This document shows, piece by piece, positions 33,728 to 46,107 of a stretch of 64,000 bases of DNA; the stretch's first letter is position 1, and the number at the start of each line of letters is the position of its first letter. The position numbers and the translations under genes are program-made. The notes beneath the pieces are model-generated. The model was not told the DNA's origin. It saw nothing but the letters and a program-made list of their open reading frames with translations, and searched no databases. Origin of the DNA: Isoetes taiwanensis (lineage: Eukaryota; Streptophyta; Lycopodiopsida; Isoetales; Isoetaceae); the NCBI GenBank assembly GCA_021234155.1, contig JAJEKV010000025.1, forward strand, positions 8,997,642 to 9,061,641, given 5' to 3'.

Positions 33728-35647
33728 TGTTGCCCCAAAGGGCAACATACTAATTGATTGGTTCATATGTTAAAGATAGGAAGGCTAAGTCAAAGGGGAA
33801 GTTGGTAGTCAACATTGGTATGAAGGTCAAAGGATACTCATCTTCAAGGTCAATTCCCATAAGGAATACTTCGTTTGAGGTCAAAGCTAGTCAAAAAAGA
33901 TCTTTGGGTTAGAGAGATTGGAAGATGCTTTTTGAAGATTGGAAGTTAGAGTTTGGAAGATCCCATGGTATTTGGTTCCATCCCTTAACCATTTTTTATC
34001 CACTCCCATACCATATTTTCACCTTCCTTTTGAATTTTCCTAGTCATTTTTTCCCTATACTCGTATTCTTCCTTGCTCACCTTTTTGCAAATCATATTTT
34101 GCCTTGCCTAAGCCCTTTTTTTATGCATTTTATCTCCCCCATGGGGTGTCCTACCTATTTCATACCTTTTGCGCTCTATTTTCATTCCCCCCATATCACA
34201 CCCTTGCAAATGCCCTTAAGCTAACTCTCATTTGCAATTTTTTTACTGCCACTTCGTTTTACCATTGTGCTCTAGTACCCATGCCACCCAAATATTCCCC
34301 ATGGAATATTTCGGTTATGAATTATCTATCTAGAATATTCCCAAAAATTAGGGTTACCATAGACCCAAATGATCCAAAGCTTCATAATTATTTTTGGGGT
34401 ACCTTTTGAACCATGGCCTAGCTTCTTTAAATTGTTAAATCTGACGACATATTCTCGGTTTATACTCCAAAAATCGACCCACTTGTATCGGCGAGAATTT
34501 CTGGAAAAATACCATGAAGAACCTAAGTTTGGAAACACCTTTCGAATCAACTGGCGGAATGGAATCATTAGGCTCGAAAACTATCTATTTTTGCATTCAG
34601 CCCTTAAGCATCCTATCAGCGCCTAAAGTTAAGCTCTAAGATCTTTGGGCAGATTAAACCTAAACATATATCTTTTGGGAAAAACAATGTGAAGGTTTTT
34701 GAAGGCCCCGGTAGCATCAAACCTCAACATTGATACATCTTTGAGCATGATCGAAGACGTTCATGAAGTATCACGAGGTGTTCCCGATTCGATTTGAAAA
34801 ATTGGTGATATTCTGATATGAAATTATTTTATGAGCTCACGAAATATTTTGATGATTGATTTATGATCCACGAGACCTCTATTCATTTTGTGTACTACCT
34901 TCATATCAATGAAAATTGCACCTTAGTATTTAAAAGTTGGTGTCATGATCTTTTATTTTTTGCCTCAAAACATTTTTCTGATAAGATATTCCATCATTTT
35001 TTTTCTAGCATATGACCACTTGCCCTTCTTTTCCCATCATATTTGCACACGGTGTACACAAAAAATTCGAAAAAACCATTCCAAACTCAAGTTATCATTT
35101 TTTGCATTAAATAAACATGATTTTGGTATTATTCACAAAAGCGATTAACCAAAAAAATAGTTTTATGATCAAATCATGATTTGATTACATACCCTAAGCC
35201 TTTGAGACCTATACTTCACCTCTGCTTTGGAATCTCTTCAAAATTCCATGCGCAGCTCAAGTTACAAAATTAAGAGATGCGCACTTTGTGGTTTTGGCCC
35301 GATATTGACCAAAATTGACCCAACTTTGAGATCGAATATCTTAGGACTAGAACTTCGGACTTGGTCAAGATCTTCTCCTTTACTTACTTTTATAACTTTT
35401 TCTGTACAAGTCACAATGATTTGACCTTGGAAATCAATCCACCTATGAGGTTACACACCAATTTGAGTGAGGTTCCATATTCTTGAATTGGGAAGGTATG
35501 AATGCTTGATATTTGAGCTTTTTTCTTTGAAAATTCTTGTGTAGGCCCCAGTCACCTTAAGTGATCACGGAGGTTCTAACCCCAACTTTGAGCATAAGAT
35601 CAAGTTGGCTTCTTGTGTTTGACTCTCTATCGGGTTGAGGGTCAACA
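33728..35647 (+). repeat. 5' LTR of element A
   Basis: 1,920 bp, TGTTGCCC...GTCAACA. It matches 46108-47680 and then 48235-48696 of the 3' LTR. It lacks the gag-derived block present in the 3' LTR. Directly inside it is TCTTGGAAGGTTCTACC, which does not clearly match a common plant tRNA primer site. Confidence 0.9.
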
Positions 35648-35686
35648 TCTTGGAAGGTTCTACCGAGATCTTCTGGATTTGAACTC

Positions 35687-36735
35687 ATGGCTCCCAAAGC
35701 AAAAGTTTCCAGGAGACAAGAACCATTGGAAGATATTGATGCATGGATCATTGCGAGAGAAAGGCCATTGCCTTCAAGTTTCTCAACTAACACCTTCAAA
35801 ACATGCCATACCAATTCAAGTTGAATGTTCTGTTCCTTTGCCTACTTTTTGATTCGGTATGAGTGCTAACAACTTTTTGAGAATATTTGAGGACTATGCG
35901 GGGATTATGGCTTCCAAGAAAGGTTGCAAAAGCTCTCGAGTTTGAAAAATATTTCAAAAGAAAGAGTGAAGGCTGGTATGAAAAGTTAATGGGTACCACC
36001 ACTTCATGGGATGAACTTCGTCAAGAAGTTCACGGACATTTGGTAAGTTAGCTGCTCCAAAAGATTTGGTTAATGAGTTGCAAGGTTTTTCTATACATGC
36101 GGGGAGAAAGTGTGAATCAGTTACAAGGAGAGGTTTAGTACATTTATGAGCAGGTGCCAAAGAGCACAAGTCACCATCAACCCTTTTTTAGTTCTTTGCT
36201 TTCATCAATGGTTTGGAAAAGAAGACCGGATATCAAAAGAAAGTTGCTCAAGCTCAAGCTACTGAAGGATTTGATTCTATATACAAAGTTTTTGCAAAAC
36301 CAACCTACCTTCCCGGATGCTCTCTACTTTTGACAAGCACCATGTTCACGACCATAGCCATGATCCTAGTTTTACCGATGCTCTCGATGCACATTATGAT
36401 CATCACCCTTCTATTCAGTTTATGCCATCTGAGAAAGAAAAAAGAAATCTAAAGAGGAGGAAACAAGTTCTCAAGTTCGCAGGTCAAAGTCGGACACACA
36501 TCTAAAGTTCTTGAAGCTTTGGCGAAATAACCAAATAATTGGTTGAACTTAAAGTACAAACGGTTAAAATGTACCACCAGATATGTATTCATTGCAATAG
36601 AATTCTCATCCATCAAAAATTTGCTATTGGCAAAGTGTGTCCTAAATGTAATAGAAAAGGCCACTTTGGAAAGGAATGTCTGTTTGTTCTTTTTTGTAAA
36701 GGCTGGCCATCTTGATGCTAGATGTCTTTGTTAAG
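35687..36735 (+). pseudogene. gag of element A with two zinc knuckles
   Basis: ATG at 35687 begins MAPKAKVSRRQEPLEDIDAW. Further pieces are KDLVNELQGFS (about 36060), YKERFSTFMSRCQRAQV (about 36120-36175), FINGLEKK (about 36204) and EGFDSIYKVFAK. A canonical CCHC knuckle, CPKCNRKGHFGKEC, is at 36639-36680. A second, AGHLDARC after a frame change, follows at about 36700-36730. Gag binds and packages the element RNA. Several frameshifts are present, as elsewhere in this stretch. Confidence 0.85.
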
Positions 36736-37239
36736 GGAATATTTTGCTAAGCGGGGGAAAAAGAAAGGGACCGAGCCTAAACCTCTGTGAGATTTCTTGA
36801 ACCAAGTACCTCTATAAGATTTATTCGAGACTCTGAAATGCTCCCAAATCCCGAAGAAGTTATGGTGGTTCAAACTAGAAGCATGAATGAAGCTCATGTA
36901 CATCTTTGAATCAAGTAGACATCCTTTGCGGGTCTTCTCCATACGTAGTGGAATCACCGAAACAAATCATAGCTCCACCCCTCGGCAAAAATATGGTAAG
37001 AAAGATCAAGACTTTGATGAGGGTTGATGTTTGCTCAAAAAATTCTAAAGTGAGTGTGGATCTTTTTACATTGCTAAAGATTAGCGTCTAGCTATAGAAA
37101 AATCTTTACAAAAGCTGGTGGTGAGATATTAAATGCTTGTGTGAATTTCTGCGTGCCACTAACACACTAACAGAATGAAATAAGACCACTGTGGTGCATT
37201 CACATGTTGACTACTTTAGGAGGTTATACCTTCTCAAAT

Positions 37240-37500
37240 GTGTTATGATGGGGGATCCCCTAAACATCATGCCATATCACATTATGAAAAAATGTGGTTT
37301 TAGGTGGACAAGAAAGCTTCTATACTATTGAATCTTTCTATAATGCTAAGATCACCCTATTGGTGTGGTAACTAAAGTGCTGATGTCTGAGAGGGCATAA
37401 TTGTAGGCTGTAACTTTATTTGTAGTAGCTTTTTGAAGATATAGGGGATGATGCGATATCTATGATTTACTTCTAGGGAAGATGGTTATGCTTTGTGGAT
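37240..37500 (+). pseudogene. Protease remnant of element A
   Basis: At 37242-37275 the sequence reads DGGSP in one frame and LNIMPYHIMKKCGF in the next, together the retropepsin active-site region of plant Ty3/gypsy elements. A later DLLLGKM-like piece (about 37463) corresponds to the conserved end of the protease fold. It follows gag and precedes the spacer. Confidence 0.6.
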
Positions 37501-37529
37501 GCTAGGCGATCGGCCTCAAGGGGAGATGT

Positions 37530-40500
37530 ACCATCTCAATGGTTCTCAAACTGCTACATTTATAATCAAGATGGCTCCTATGGCTCCAATGAAGGGGTAA
37601 AACTTTATTAAAAGAATGCTAATTGAAGAACCTTTGGGATCTTCTGGGAATAAAACAAGGTCTTTGCTTACGGAGGGTTGCCCTCCATGACGGAGAGTGA
37701 AGTGGCTTAAATCATAGTTCAAAGTCATGTTTTGACAATTAATTCAAATTGCTACTTCTAGACAATAGAATACTTGATACGGCTAACTTAAAACATTTTT
37801 TTATCGTCATAGATAGAACTCCATTTTGCCATATAAAGAAATTTATTGCTGCATCTCTGCTACTATATTGGACGGTCTAAGTGGTGGGAAAGGCAATAGG
37901 GATGATCCATAATGCTAAGCGGGGATCGCCAGCTTAGGAATGGGTTTTGCATTAATTACCACCACCATGCTCTAGCATTTGATCTTCTTTTTGATGATGC
38001 GTTATAAACGGGGCTTAGATTTCTCAGAAAAAAGGTCAGGTCGGGTGCACAAAGGGTTACATTTTTGTTTATCAATTGATCGTGATGACCTTCCTTTAAC
38101 ATTTCAAGCAAGTAATGATGAGAGATGACGCAATGCAATATCTTGATTGGGAAATAACTTGATCTATTATTGGTTGCTTTCGAGGCATGTGTGCTACTAA
38201 AAGGTGTGATGATTTTCAACGGCTTTCTTGCTGCTCAAGCAAAAGCATAAATAGCGTGGACACCCGTCATGTTATATACGGGCATATTCATGGTATATCC
38301 CAGGTGTCTTTGATATGTTATAGCCACACCAAAAAAACCACTGGCATTTTGTGGACTTAAGTGGATTTTTGGATTAGGCATTTTCTGCTTGATGGGCAAA
38401 GAACTTGTAATACCAAGTAGAATCGAAAAAGTAGAGAGTACATTTTGCAAAACCCCTAAGCATGCCACCACCACCTCGTTTTTTCTTCCGCCATAGTTGA
38501 TTGTGTGCCCTTAAGCGTTGTGTTTATTGAATGATGTTTAGTGGGCTAAATGATGTTTAGGTAAGGCTAGGTTAAAACAAGCGATAATTTGTGGTGAAAA
38601 TTTGCTCCAAGCGTGGGCGTATTTATAAGGTCTAATGGCATTAGGCCGAATATGAGTCCCATAGCGTTTACGATTCTATCCGATATTACATAAGCATAAA
38701 TGCAAACTTGTTGCTCAATACTTATGTGAGTTATTGAAGCAATCACAAAGCGATGTAATCTAGGTAATGGGTTAGAGCTTCTTAAAAGCGCTAATCAAAT
38801 AAACATATTGTTCCATTGGAAATTAAAACATGACAATTCACAATATCATTCCTTCTTAATTATTAAAATAAAGCGATGTACGTAATTGGAGTAGAACCAA
38901 CGGCCCCTCCATCTTTGGATGAATGAGCATTGCATTTTACTACTACCGGACCTAAGATTTCTTACATGCCTATCCGGGGGCATTTATTAAATCATTTTTG
39001 CCTCTATAACATTTTCTCAGGGTTCATGGAACTCGATGGGCTCATGTACATGGAGGTTTGATGGTTTTAACAATGTCTTAGTTTTTACGTAAAAATGACA
39101 ACCCGGTGAGGAGCTACAGCGATATCACATGCGCTTTTTTATGCCTTTTCAAATAAAAGGTGCGATATAAGCAAACACGTTAATCTATTTCTTGAGTCCG
39201 GTAGCACGGACTTATCCGAAAAAAGTATTTCCCAAAGCTTTTAGAGGTAACAACTATGATATACGCAATATGATAGCAGCTTATGTTGCATCTTCGGTTA
39301 ATTGCGAATCAATAAACCATTCATTTGAAAGCGGATCATTACTTTTTAATTTGCCTTCGAGAGGAAGCAACTTGGGATGGCGGATGGATTGATAATGCTC
39401 GATTTTTGAAGATACGTCACGAGACATTTAAACAATCAAATCGAAAGCCTCTATCAAAGACCACGGCACGATTGGAAGTTCCATCCAAACACAGTAATTC
39501 TTATGCATTGAGGCTTTTGAAGCGGAGTTCCCTAACTCGCACCTTACCTTTGTAAAAGGCACCTTAAGTTAAATGATTGGAATATGGCTCCCAAAAGAAT
39601 GCATGAAATCTTACGACCATGCGGCTTCTTATGTCATTCATTCCACCGAATTGGTCGGCATGAAAGCAAAGTCATTCTCCCGGGGTGTTGAAGCTACAGC
39701 CGAGAACCAAAAGGATAAATCCCCGGGGCCAAGATTTGGGCATGTCGCGGTGGGCATGGGTCTAGATGGACATTAATTACAAATCATAACTTCAATCGTA
39801 TTTTTAACCCGATGCACTTCGTTAAGGTAATTTCATTGGCGTGATTTCAATAACTGACAACTTCTTGACTTGGCCTAAGTTAAACTTGAGTCCGCTTTGC
39901 GGGGAGATAGGGGCGAAATAGATTTCACGATTTTGAGGCTTTTCATCTAGAATGGGCAAGCTGATTCACGAATTTTGTGGATATCGTCCTACCTCTCCAT
40001 TCTGAAGGCTTGATGGCAAATATCTTCACTAGGCATATCTATGCAATTCAAAGAAAAAAAGGAGTCTAACAACGGGATCAATATTATTGAATGTGGCTCA
40101 AATGTAAGAGCTGCATTGGAAGTACTATCAACAAAGTTCTTCCCCTATCTATTATCTTTTCTCTGCTTTTATTTTGATTAGTGGATGTACTTACCCTCTT
40201 TGTGAGGGTATTGTTAAATAGGTAAGTGCTATCAACTTTGACGAGGAAGTTCTACAAATGCTTAAAAATATCCCCCGGGAGCAAGTTCAATTTCAGAGGG
40301 CGAACTTCGGCCGAACACAAATAATTTAGAAACTTTTAAAATTCAGAAATCTCTTGATAGACCTTGCCTTACCATTGTCTTGATCCACCAAAAAAAAAAA
40401 ATCACAAGGTTATCGGCCAAAATCGATTCATTGTTAGATTACGAAAAATATCTTACGAGTCTTTCCAATAGCCGAAGATGCAAAGTTATTGATATGAAGC

Positions 40501-41898
40501 ATTTTATATTGATACAATTCCTTCCCTTAAAATCTTGTTGATCTTGAAACTTTAGGCATTAAATGTGTATGTCTCAATATGTTTGCCTTTGCTAGATGTT
40601 TGCAAGAGCACTGCGGCATGAACCGCGACCTTTAGCGCTTTGGCCAGATCTTGAAATTATATTGACTCTCTACCGCGATGGTGGCGATGGATCAGCGATT
40701 TTAATTCGGCCAGATTTGCTCCCTCTGTTTGCCATTTTGCATGAAAACATGATGAAAGGAGAAGGCGGGGATGCACTACCCTTTATCCAACGTATTAAAT
40801 TTTGTCTTCAGCAGGTATATACACGCAAGATTAATGTGAGCTGATTGAGGATATGTTTAATGCTTCTTGGCTATCTTATGAGGGATCTCAACCTACGTAT
40901 CTCTTGCATGAGAAGGCATTAAATTACTTCATCAAAGCTGTTTTTGGAAGTAATGTAATCTGCGGTCTAAGTTTTGTTTGTCAAAGAAATCATGCAGACA
41001 AAACCACAAAGCACTCTATGCAAAGGGAAAATACCTAAACAAAGGCGTCGGCTAGAAAACACCCGGACTTTGAAGAGTTTTACCTAGCATTTTGTTTGCG
41101 CATCTTGGATCTCGTAATGGATCTTGCACCATCCCCTTTGTCAAGCGTATTAAATTTAAAACTCTTCAGCGGGTATATACCTGCAAGATTAATGTGAGCT
41201 GATTGAGGGATATGTTTAATGCTTCTTGGCTATCTTATGAGGATCTCAACCTCTGTATCTCTTGCATGAAGGCGTTAAGTCCACTTCATCAAAGCGTTTT
41301 GGAAGTAATGTAATCTGCGTGTAAGTTTTGTTTTTGTCAAAGAAAAACTTCGTCCTTCTGGAGCAGACACAAAGCACTCTATGCAAGGAAAAATACCTAA
41401 ACAAAGGCGTGTGCTAGAAAAACACGGACTTTAGGAAGAGTTTTTACACAGCATTTGTTACGCATCAACGGATCTCGCCAATGGATCTTGTTATTGCACA
41501 CATGGGTTCTGACGCTCCGGGTTCTAATTTATGAATTTACCTGACCTCGGATTCTACGAGAGCGCCGGGCAAAAGCATGCACGTAGCTTGCCTTTGAAAA
41601 CCCCGAAGCAAAGGCTATATGCCCAAAGCACTCCAGCGGGGAGGTAGCCAAATCTGTAAAAAATCTGAGCTATGGAATAGAACAACCCGCAAAAAAACTC
41701 AAGCTATTTAGGTTAGCCCGGTTTGCACAGCATCCCGCGGAAACAGCGGCGACCCTAACACTTCTGGCACCCGGCCGGTTTTTAGCGATCACCCGGTATA
41801 TGCTAGGCATATCTTGCGGCATATACGGATATGCCCACATACCCACATAAGCGAGGTTTTGCCCCTAGGGGCAACAAAAATACAAACCAAAAAGGGAA
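37530..41898 (+). other. 4.4-kb spacer of element A with host-like coding patches
   Basis: No retroelement domain was found between protease and RNase H. Open stretches with normal amino-acid composition occur, notably 40596-40844 (DLEIILTLYRDGGDGSAI..., ending CLQQVYTRKIN) and 40853-41038 (MFNASWLSYEGSQP, then LLHEKALNYFIKAVFGS). These join with a one-base shift. Splice-like text such as GTAAGTGCTATCAACTTTGA occurs near 40222. A 356-bp tandem duplication spans about 40785-41490. It may be a captured host gene with introns. The protein family was not recognised. Confidence 0.55.
40785..41490 (+). repeat. 356-bp tandem duplication inside element A spacer (copy 2)
   Basis: This corresponds to 1961-2672 in copy 1. 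Units start near CAACGTATTAAATTT (40788) and CAAGCGTATTAAATTT (41141) and share GATATGTTTAATGCTTCTTGG and AAGCACTCTATGCAA. Confidence 0.85.
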
Positions 41899-41913
41899 AT
41901 ATGAAATGGTTCC

Positions 41914-42420
41914 TCTCATTATGGAATGTGCACTCCCCACAAACAAGGGCCATCCCGGGATTCTTATGGTTTTGATGGAGGTATTTCTAAAAAATTAAAT
42001 ATTGCATCATCTGCTGCTATTTTGAAAGATTCCTCGCCAAACTTTTTAGCTAAAGTAGGAAGAATCTTCCCAAATTACGTCTAATATATAGCGAGAATAT
42101 AAAGGCTTTGATTACGGGTCTTGAGGCCAAAGCTATGGATATTGCCAACATTCACATTTAGTGACTCACAATTAATTTGTAGACAAGTTTCAGAAGTTAC
42201 CAAACAAAAAAATGCAGATATGGAGCTCTTGAAAAATCAAGTAATGGGAGTACTCTCGAGTTTTTGCTTCATGGAGATCACTCACATACCAAAGGGAGAA
42301 AAATGTGGGAAGCTGATGCCCTATCGCGAGAAACTCTCATGTCATTTAGCGGGGAGCTATTCGGAGGAAGACCTTGATGCTAGTGAGGTAAAGGCCTTTG
42401 TCCTATTCTAACCATTAATG
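41914..42420 (+). pseudogene. Archaeal-type RNase H of element A (copy 2, broken)
   Basis: Same domain as 3085-3690 with several one- or two-base breaks. Pieces such as NADMELLKNQVMGVLSS (about 42206-42256) and DLDASEVKA (about 42372) are clear. After the domain the codon at the position of copy 1's TAA reads TAC (near 42507), so here the frame runs into RT. Confidence 0.85.
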
Positions 42421-42519
42421 CATAAGAAGAAAAAGGATACTCAAGAGATTACAATCACAAAAAAATGGTAAGACTAGAACCCCGTTTGTTGGAGATTTAA
42501 TTGAATACCAAAAAAAGGA

Positions 42520-43500
42520 GAATATACAAATGTTCTTTGAAGAAAGGAAGGATGTGTTTGCACAGGATTATTCTCGAAGCTTCTGGTATTAAAGCTGAGG
42601 TATGCCAATTTGAAATCAAGATTAAAGAAGGATGTAAGCTTTGTTTTCAAAAACGAGAAGAATTAATGCTTCATTGATGGGATTGATTAAAGATGAGTTG
42701 GATAAAATGCTAGATGCAGGTGTTATTATTGAAATCGTTAATCCGAATGGGGTATCTGCATTATTGTACACTGTAGAAAAAAGTGATGCCTTAAGGATTT
42801 GCATTGATTATCGAGATCTCAACAAAGCTACCATCAAGGGATGCTATCCCTTGCCTTTTTAGAAGAAATTTTATATATCTTTGTAGCGAGGGAAAGAGGT
42901 GTACTCATTTCTAGATGGATTTTTAGGATTTAATCAAATTGGCATTAAGGGAAGAAGATCAACCCAAGACCTCTTTTTTACCCCTTGGGAACTTATCTGA
43001 TGAAAAGAATGCCTTTTAGTTAATGAATGCACCGCTACTTTTCCCGAGAGAGCCATGGGCGTTATTTTTAGGGCTATGGCTCCTCAAAATTGAGTTTATT
43101 TGGATGACCTTTGCTTAGGACCTTTGATTTGGAATTGCTTGCAAAATATGCTCTTTGTGCTTGAGAACTGGAGTCAACCTTTTAACCCAAAGAAGTGTAT
43201 TTTTTGCATCCAAGGGCAACTTTTGGGGCATGAGGTGTCCAAACAATGGTATACAAGTGGCACAAGAAAGATTGAAGCCCTCAAAAGTCATACCCCCAAA
43301 AATCTAAAGCGGTTAAAAGTTTTATTGGCAAGATGACTAGTTTTTCTTAGAATGTATATTCCTAATTTTGCTCACATTATATGTCCTATTTCTAAAGCCG
43401 ACAGGATAGGTAGAATTTCTAAATCTGAGAACAAGTATGTCCCTGTCACATGGTCATCCAGGGATTGCCAAGAGTCTTTGATTTACTTATAAAGTCCATT
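42520..43500 (+). pseudogene. Reverse transcriptase of element A (copy 2, broken)
   Basis: It includes ICIDYRDLNKATIKGCYPLPF (positions within 42797-42861), which is disturbed in copy 1. FLDGFLGFNQIGIK and VYLDDLCL-type text are in shifted frames near 42912 and 43097, then LNPKKC near 43180. Breaks sit at sites where copy 1 has CAG or CTG. Confidence 0.85.
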
Positions 43501-43509
43501 TGTGAGGCT

Positions 43510-45220
43510 ACTCTTTAAAAAACTGGGATTTGGACAAACCATTTGAGGTCTATATTACTATCACTAAAAAGGCCATAGGTCTAGCTATTCTCTGGACAAG
43601 CATACTATAGCTTTTGCCCATTAAGCGGTGGAGTTCAACCAAGAGAAATACACCCGGAATGGAGAGAAGAGTTCGTTGCTCTTATGTTCCTCATTAATGA
43701 CAAGGTCACCTACCTCTTGAAGAGTTAAATTTCAAGTTTATATGAAGCAAAACCAAATGGGTTGTTATTTGGTAAGGCTATTTCTAAACCAAAAATTCAA
43801 AGATGGGCTTTGTAAGTTACAAACCTTTGATATTTCCATTAAGAAGTTACATCGTGAAGAGTCCCGTCTTTACTTACGTTACATTTTCTTTGATCATGAG
43901 GATCTGATGAGGTTGTTGACTTTGTGGATGCCTTAGCTTATTTTGCGGCCCGAAAGATGGAGCGAGAACCAACGAGTTGGCGACTACCTATAAAAAATTT
44001 TCTACAATTCAAGGGAGATGCCCTCGTAATGACTTCGAGCGAAAAAAGGAGATTTAAAGAAAAATGCGGCAATTTAAAATGATTAATGATGTTTTATAAA
44101 AGTCAACAGGATGGACTATTCTTGAGGTGTGTCAATGAAGAAGAATCTTACTCTGATCATTAGAGAAATGCATGAAGGAGTATGTGGAGGCCATTTTGTT
44201 GAGATATACTCCAAGAAAATTCTCGTCGGTATTATTGGCCCCTCACAGTATTTAAAGATTGTTATCTTGCTATAAAAATCTTGCCATAAGTGTATGGAAT
44301 ATTTGGCAAAAGGATTCTCCTCCCAAATGCATTAAATCCTATCATTTCTCCGTGGCCTTTCAAAATATGGGACTTTGGATTATATTAGTCCTATTAACCC
44401 CCCTCTAGGACAACATCAGTATATTATTGTTAATACATATTATTTTACTAAATGGTCGGGCAATTCCTTTGAGAGTGCTAGGCCAATATTACGAAGAAAA
44501 GTTTTTACATGAGTATATTTTGTGCGGTTTGGTACCCCCTACAATTGCATTCTGATAGAGGTACCCCCTTTGAATGAAGTTATTGCTAATCATTGGCTAT
44601 TCTTAAGGTCAAACATACTAAGAGCTCTTCCTACTATCCTCTCAAGGTAATGGTCAGCGGAAGCTACTAATAAGGTTTTGAAAAGCAGTCAAAAGGATTG
44701 GCATGTCAAATTGGTGGATGCCCTTTGGGCTTTTATAATTATCACTATTAAAGCAAAGAACCACTCATACACCCTTCAATCTAGTTTATAGCATTGAGGT
44801 TTGCTTCGATAGAGCTTGAGCTCCCATTTCTTATAAGGTTAGCTCACAAACTATGTTTACCTTTTTGAATATGCCTTACATGAAAGACTTGACACTCTTA
44901 CGCACTTAGAAGAATATAGGATGGAGGCTGAAAATGCCCCTAACCTGCTAAAAAAGCCAAGGATTTGGGTCTTTCAAAACTGCTCACAAAATACCAAGGA
45001 ACCTTCAAAGCAGGGAGCTAGTTCTTAAATGGAATAAGTCAAGAGAAGACTTCGCCAAGTAAGTTTGAAAATCTTTGGGAAGGCCCCCTATGAGGTGTTG
45101 GAGCTGCGGGCACCAACTCTTATTAGCTAAAGGAGTTAACCCGGGGGTGCCACTTCCAAATCCCATCAACACTATCCATCCTAAAAGGTATTGGGATGGC
45201 ACATATGCTTATCTCTTTTT
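43510..45220 (+). pseudogene. RNase H-like domain and integrase of element A (copy 2, broken)
   Basis: Counterpart of 4696-6426. The integrase zinc finger (HEGVCGGHF near 44170), the second catalytic aspartate region (LHSDRGTP near 44544) and a GPY/F-like end near 45080 are readable, but the frame changes many times. Confidence 0.85.
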
Positions 45221-46107
45221 TTTATGCTCTAGAACTTCACGTAGAAGTAGAGTTGAAGTTAAAATTAGATAGGTTAGATTTCACTCTTGATTCTTGATTT
45301 TTTTATTGAGTGCATGTTTGAGATAGCGAGAATGAAATGAACTATCAAATAACTTCAAGACAAGGATTTCCACTAATGAATTTTTGTGTCATTTTTTGGG
45401 GAGCACCCTTTTTTTATCCATACTCATCTGTCTTATTTGTGGTCCTACCCTCCATTCAGCCATATATCCATCATTATTCTTCATTTTATTTCCCTAAGAG
45501 TGCACTCTGCAAATTGACTTCTCCATCATGGCGAGTTGCAAAGGTCAAGATTAACTTGTTTGTATGTTTCCATAGACAAAAGTATCCTTTCTCCATCTTT
45601 TATTCATCATCATAAGTGGTCCTGTTATCCATTTAAACTCCTTATTCTTGTTTTCATTCCCAAAGAAAGCACTCCCCGCAATTGACTTCACCATCATAAG
45701 CGAGTTGTAGTTTTAGGATCGAGGGGGCATACATTTTCTTGTTTTGGCGAGATCTCAACTTTTGCACATTCACTTCACCCCCTTACACTCCATTTCCATC
45801 ACTACCTTTGCCATACTCACACTCATTCTTTTTTTCACACATTTTTTCTTGTTTTGGCGAGGTTCCAACATTTACACACTCACCTCATCTCATACATTCC
45901 ATTTCTATCACCACCTTATCATATTCACACTCATTCCCACCTTTTCACTCCCTCCCACATCCTCTCACCATCATATTCACCTCTATTCCATCAACACTTG
46001 CAGACTTTCACCCTCTTTCTTCCATAACTCCTACTTAGACACTTTGGTACAAAGTTGAAGATCCCCTTATGGCTGAAAGGGACCAGCCATTTTCTTGTTT
46101 TGGTAGA
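45221..46107 (+). other. Element A tail between integrase and 3' LTR (copy 2)
   Basis: Same repeats as 6427-7313: diverged units near 45405 and 45585, and TTTTCTTGTTTTGG at 45734, 45846 and 46090, the last ending directly at the LTR. No protein domain. Confidence 0.7.

Noticed and set aside
36718-36957. - strand frame in element A after gag
   Set aside because: Antisense to gag-protease sequence with no domain; probably a shadow.
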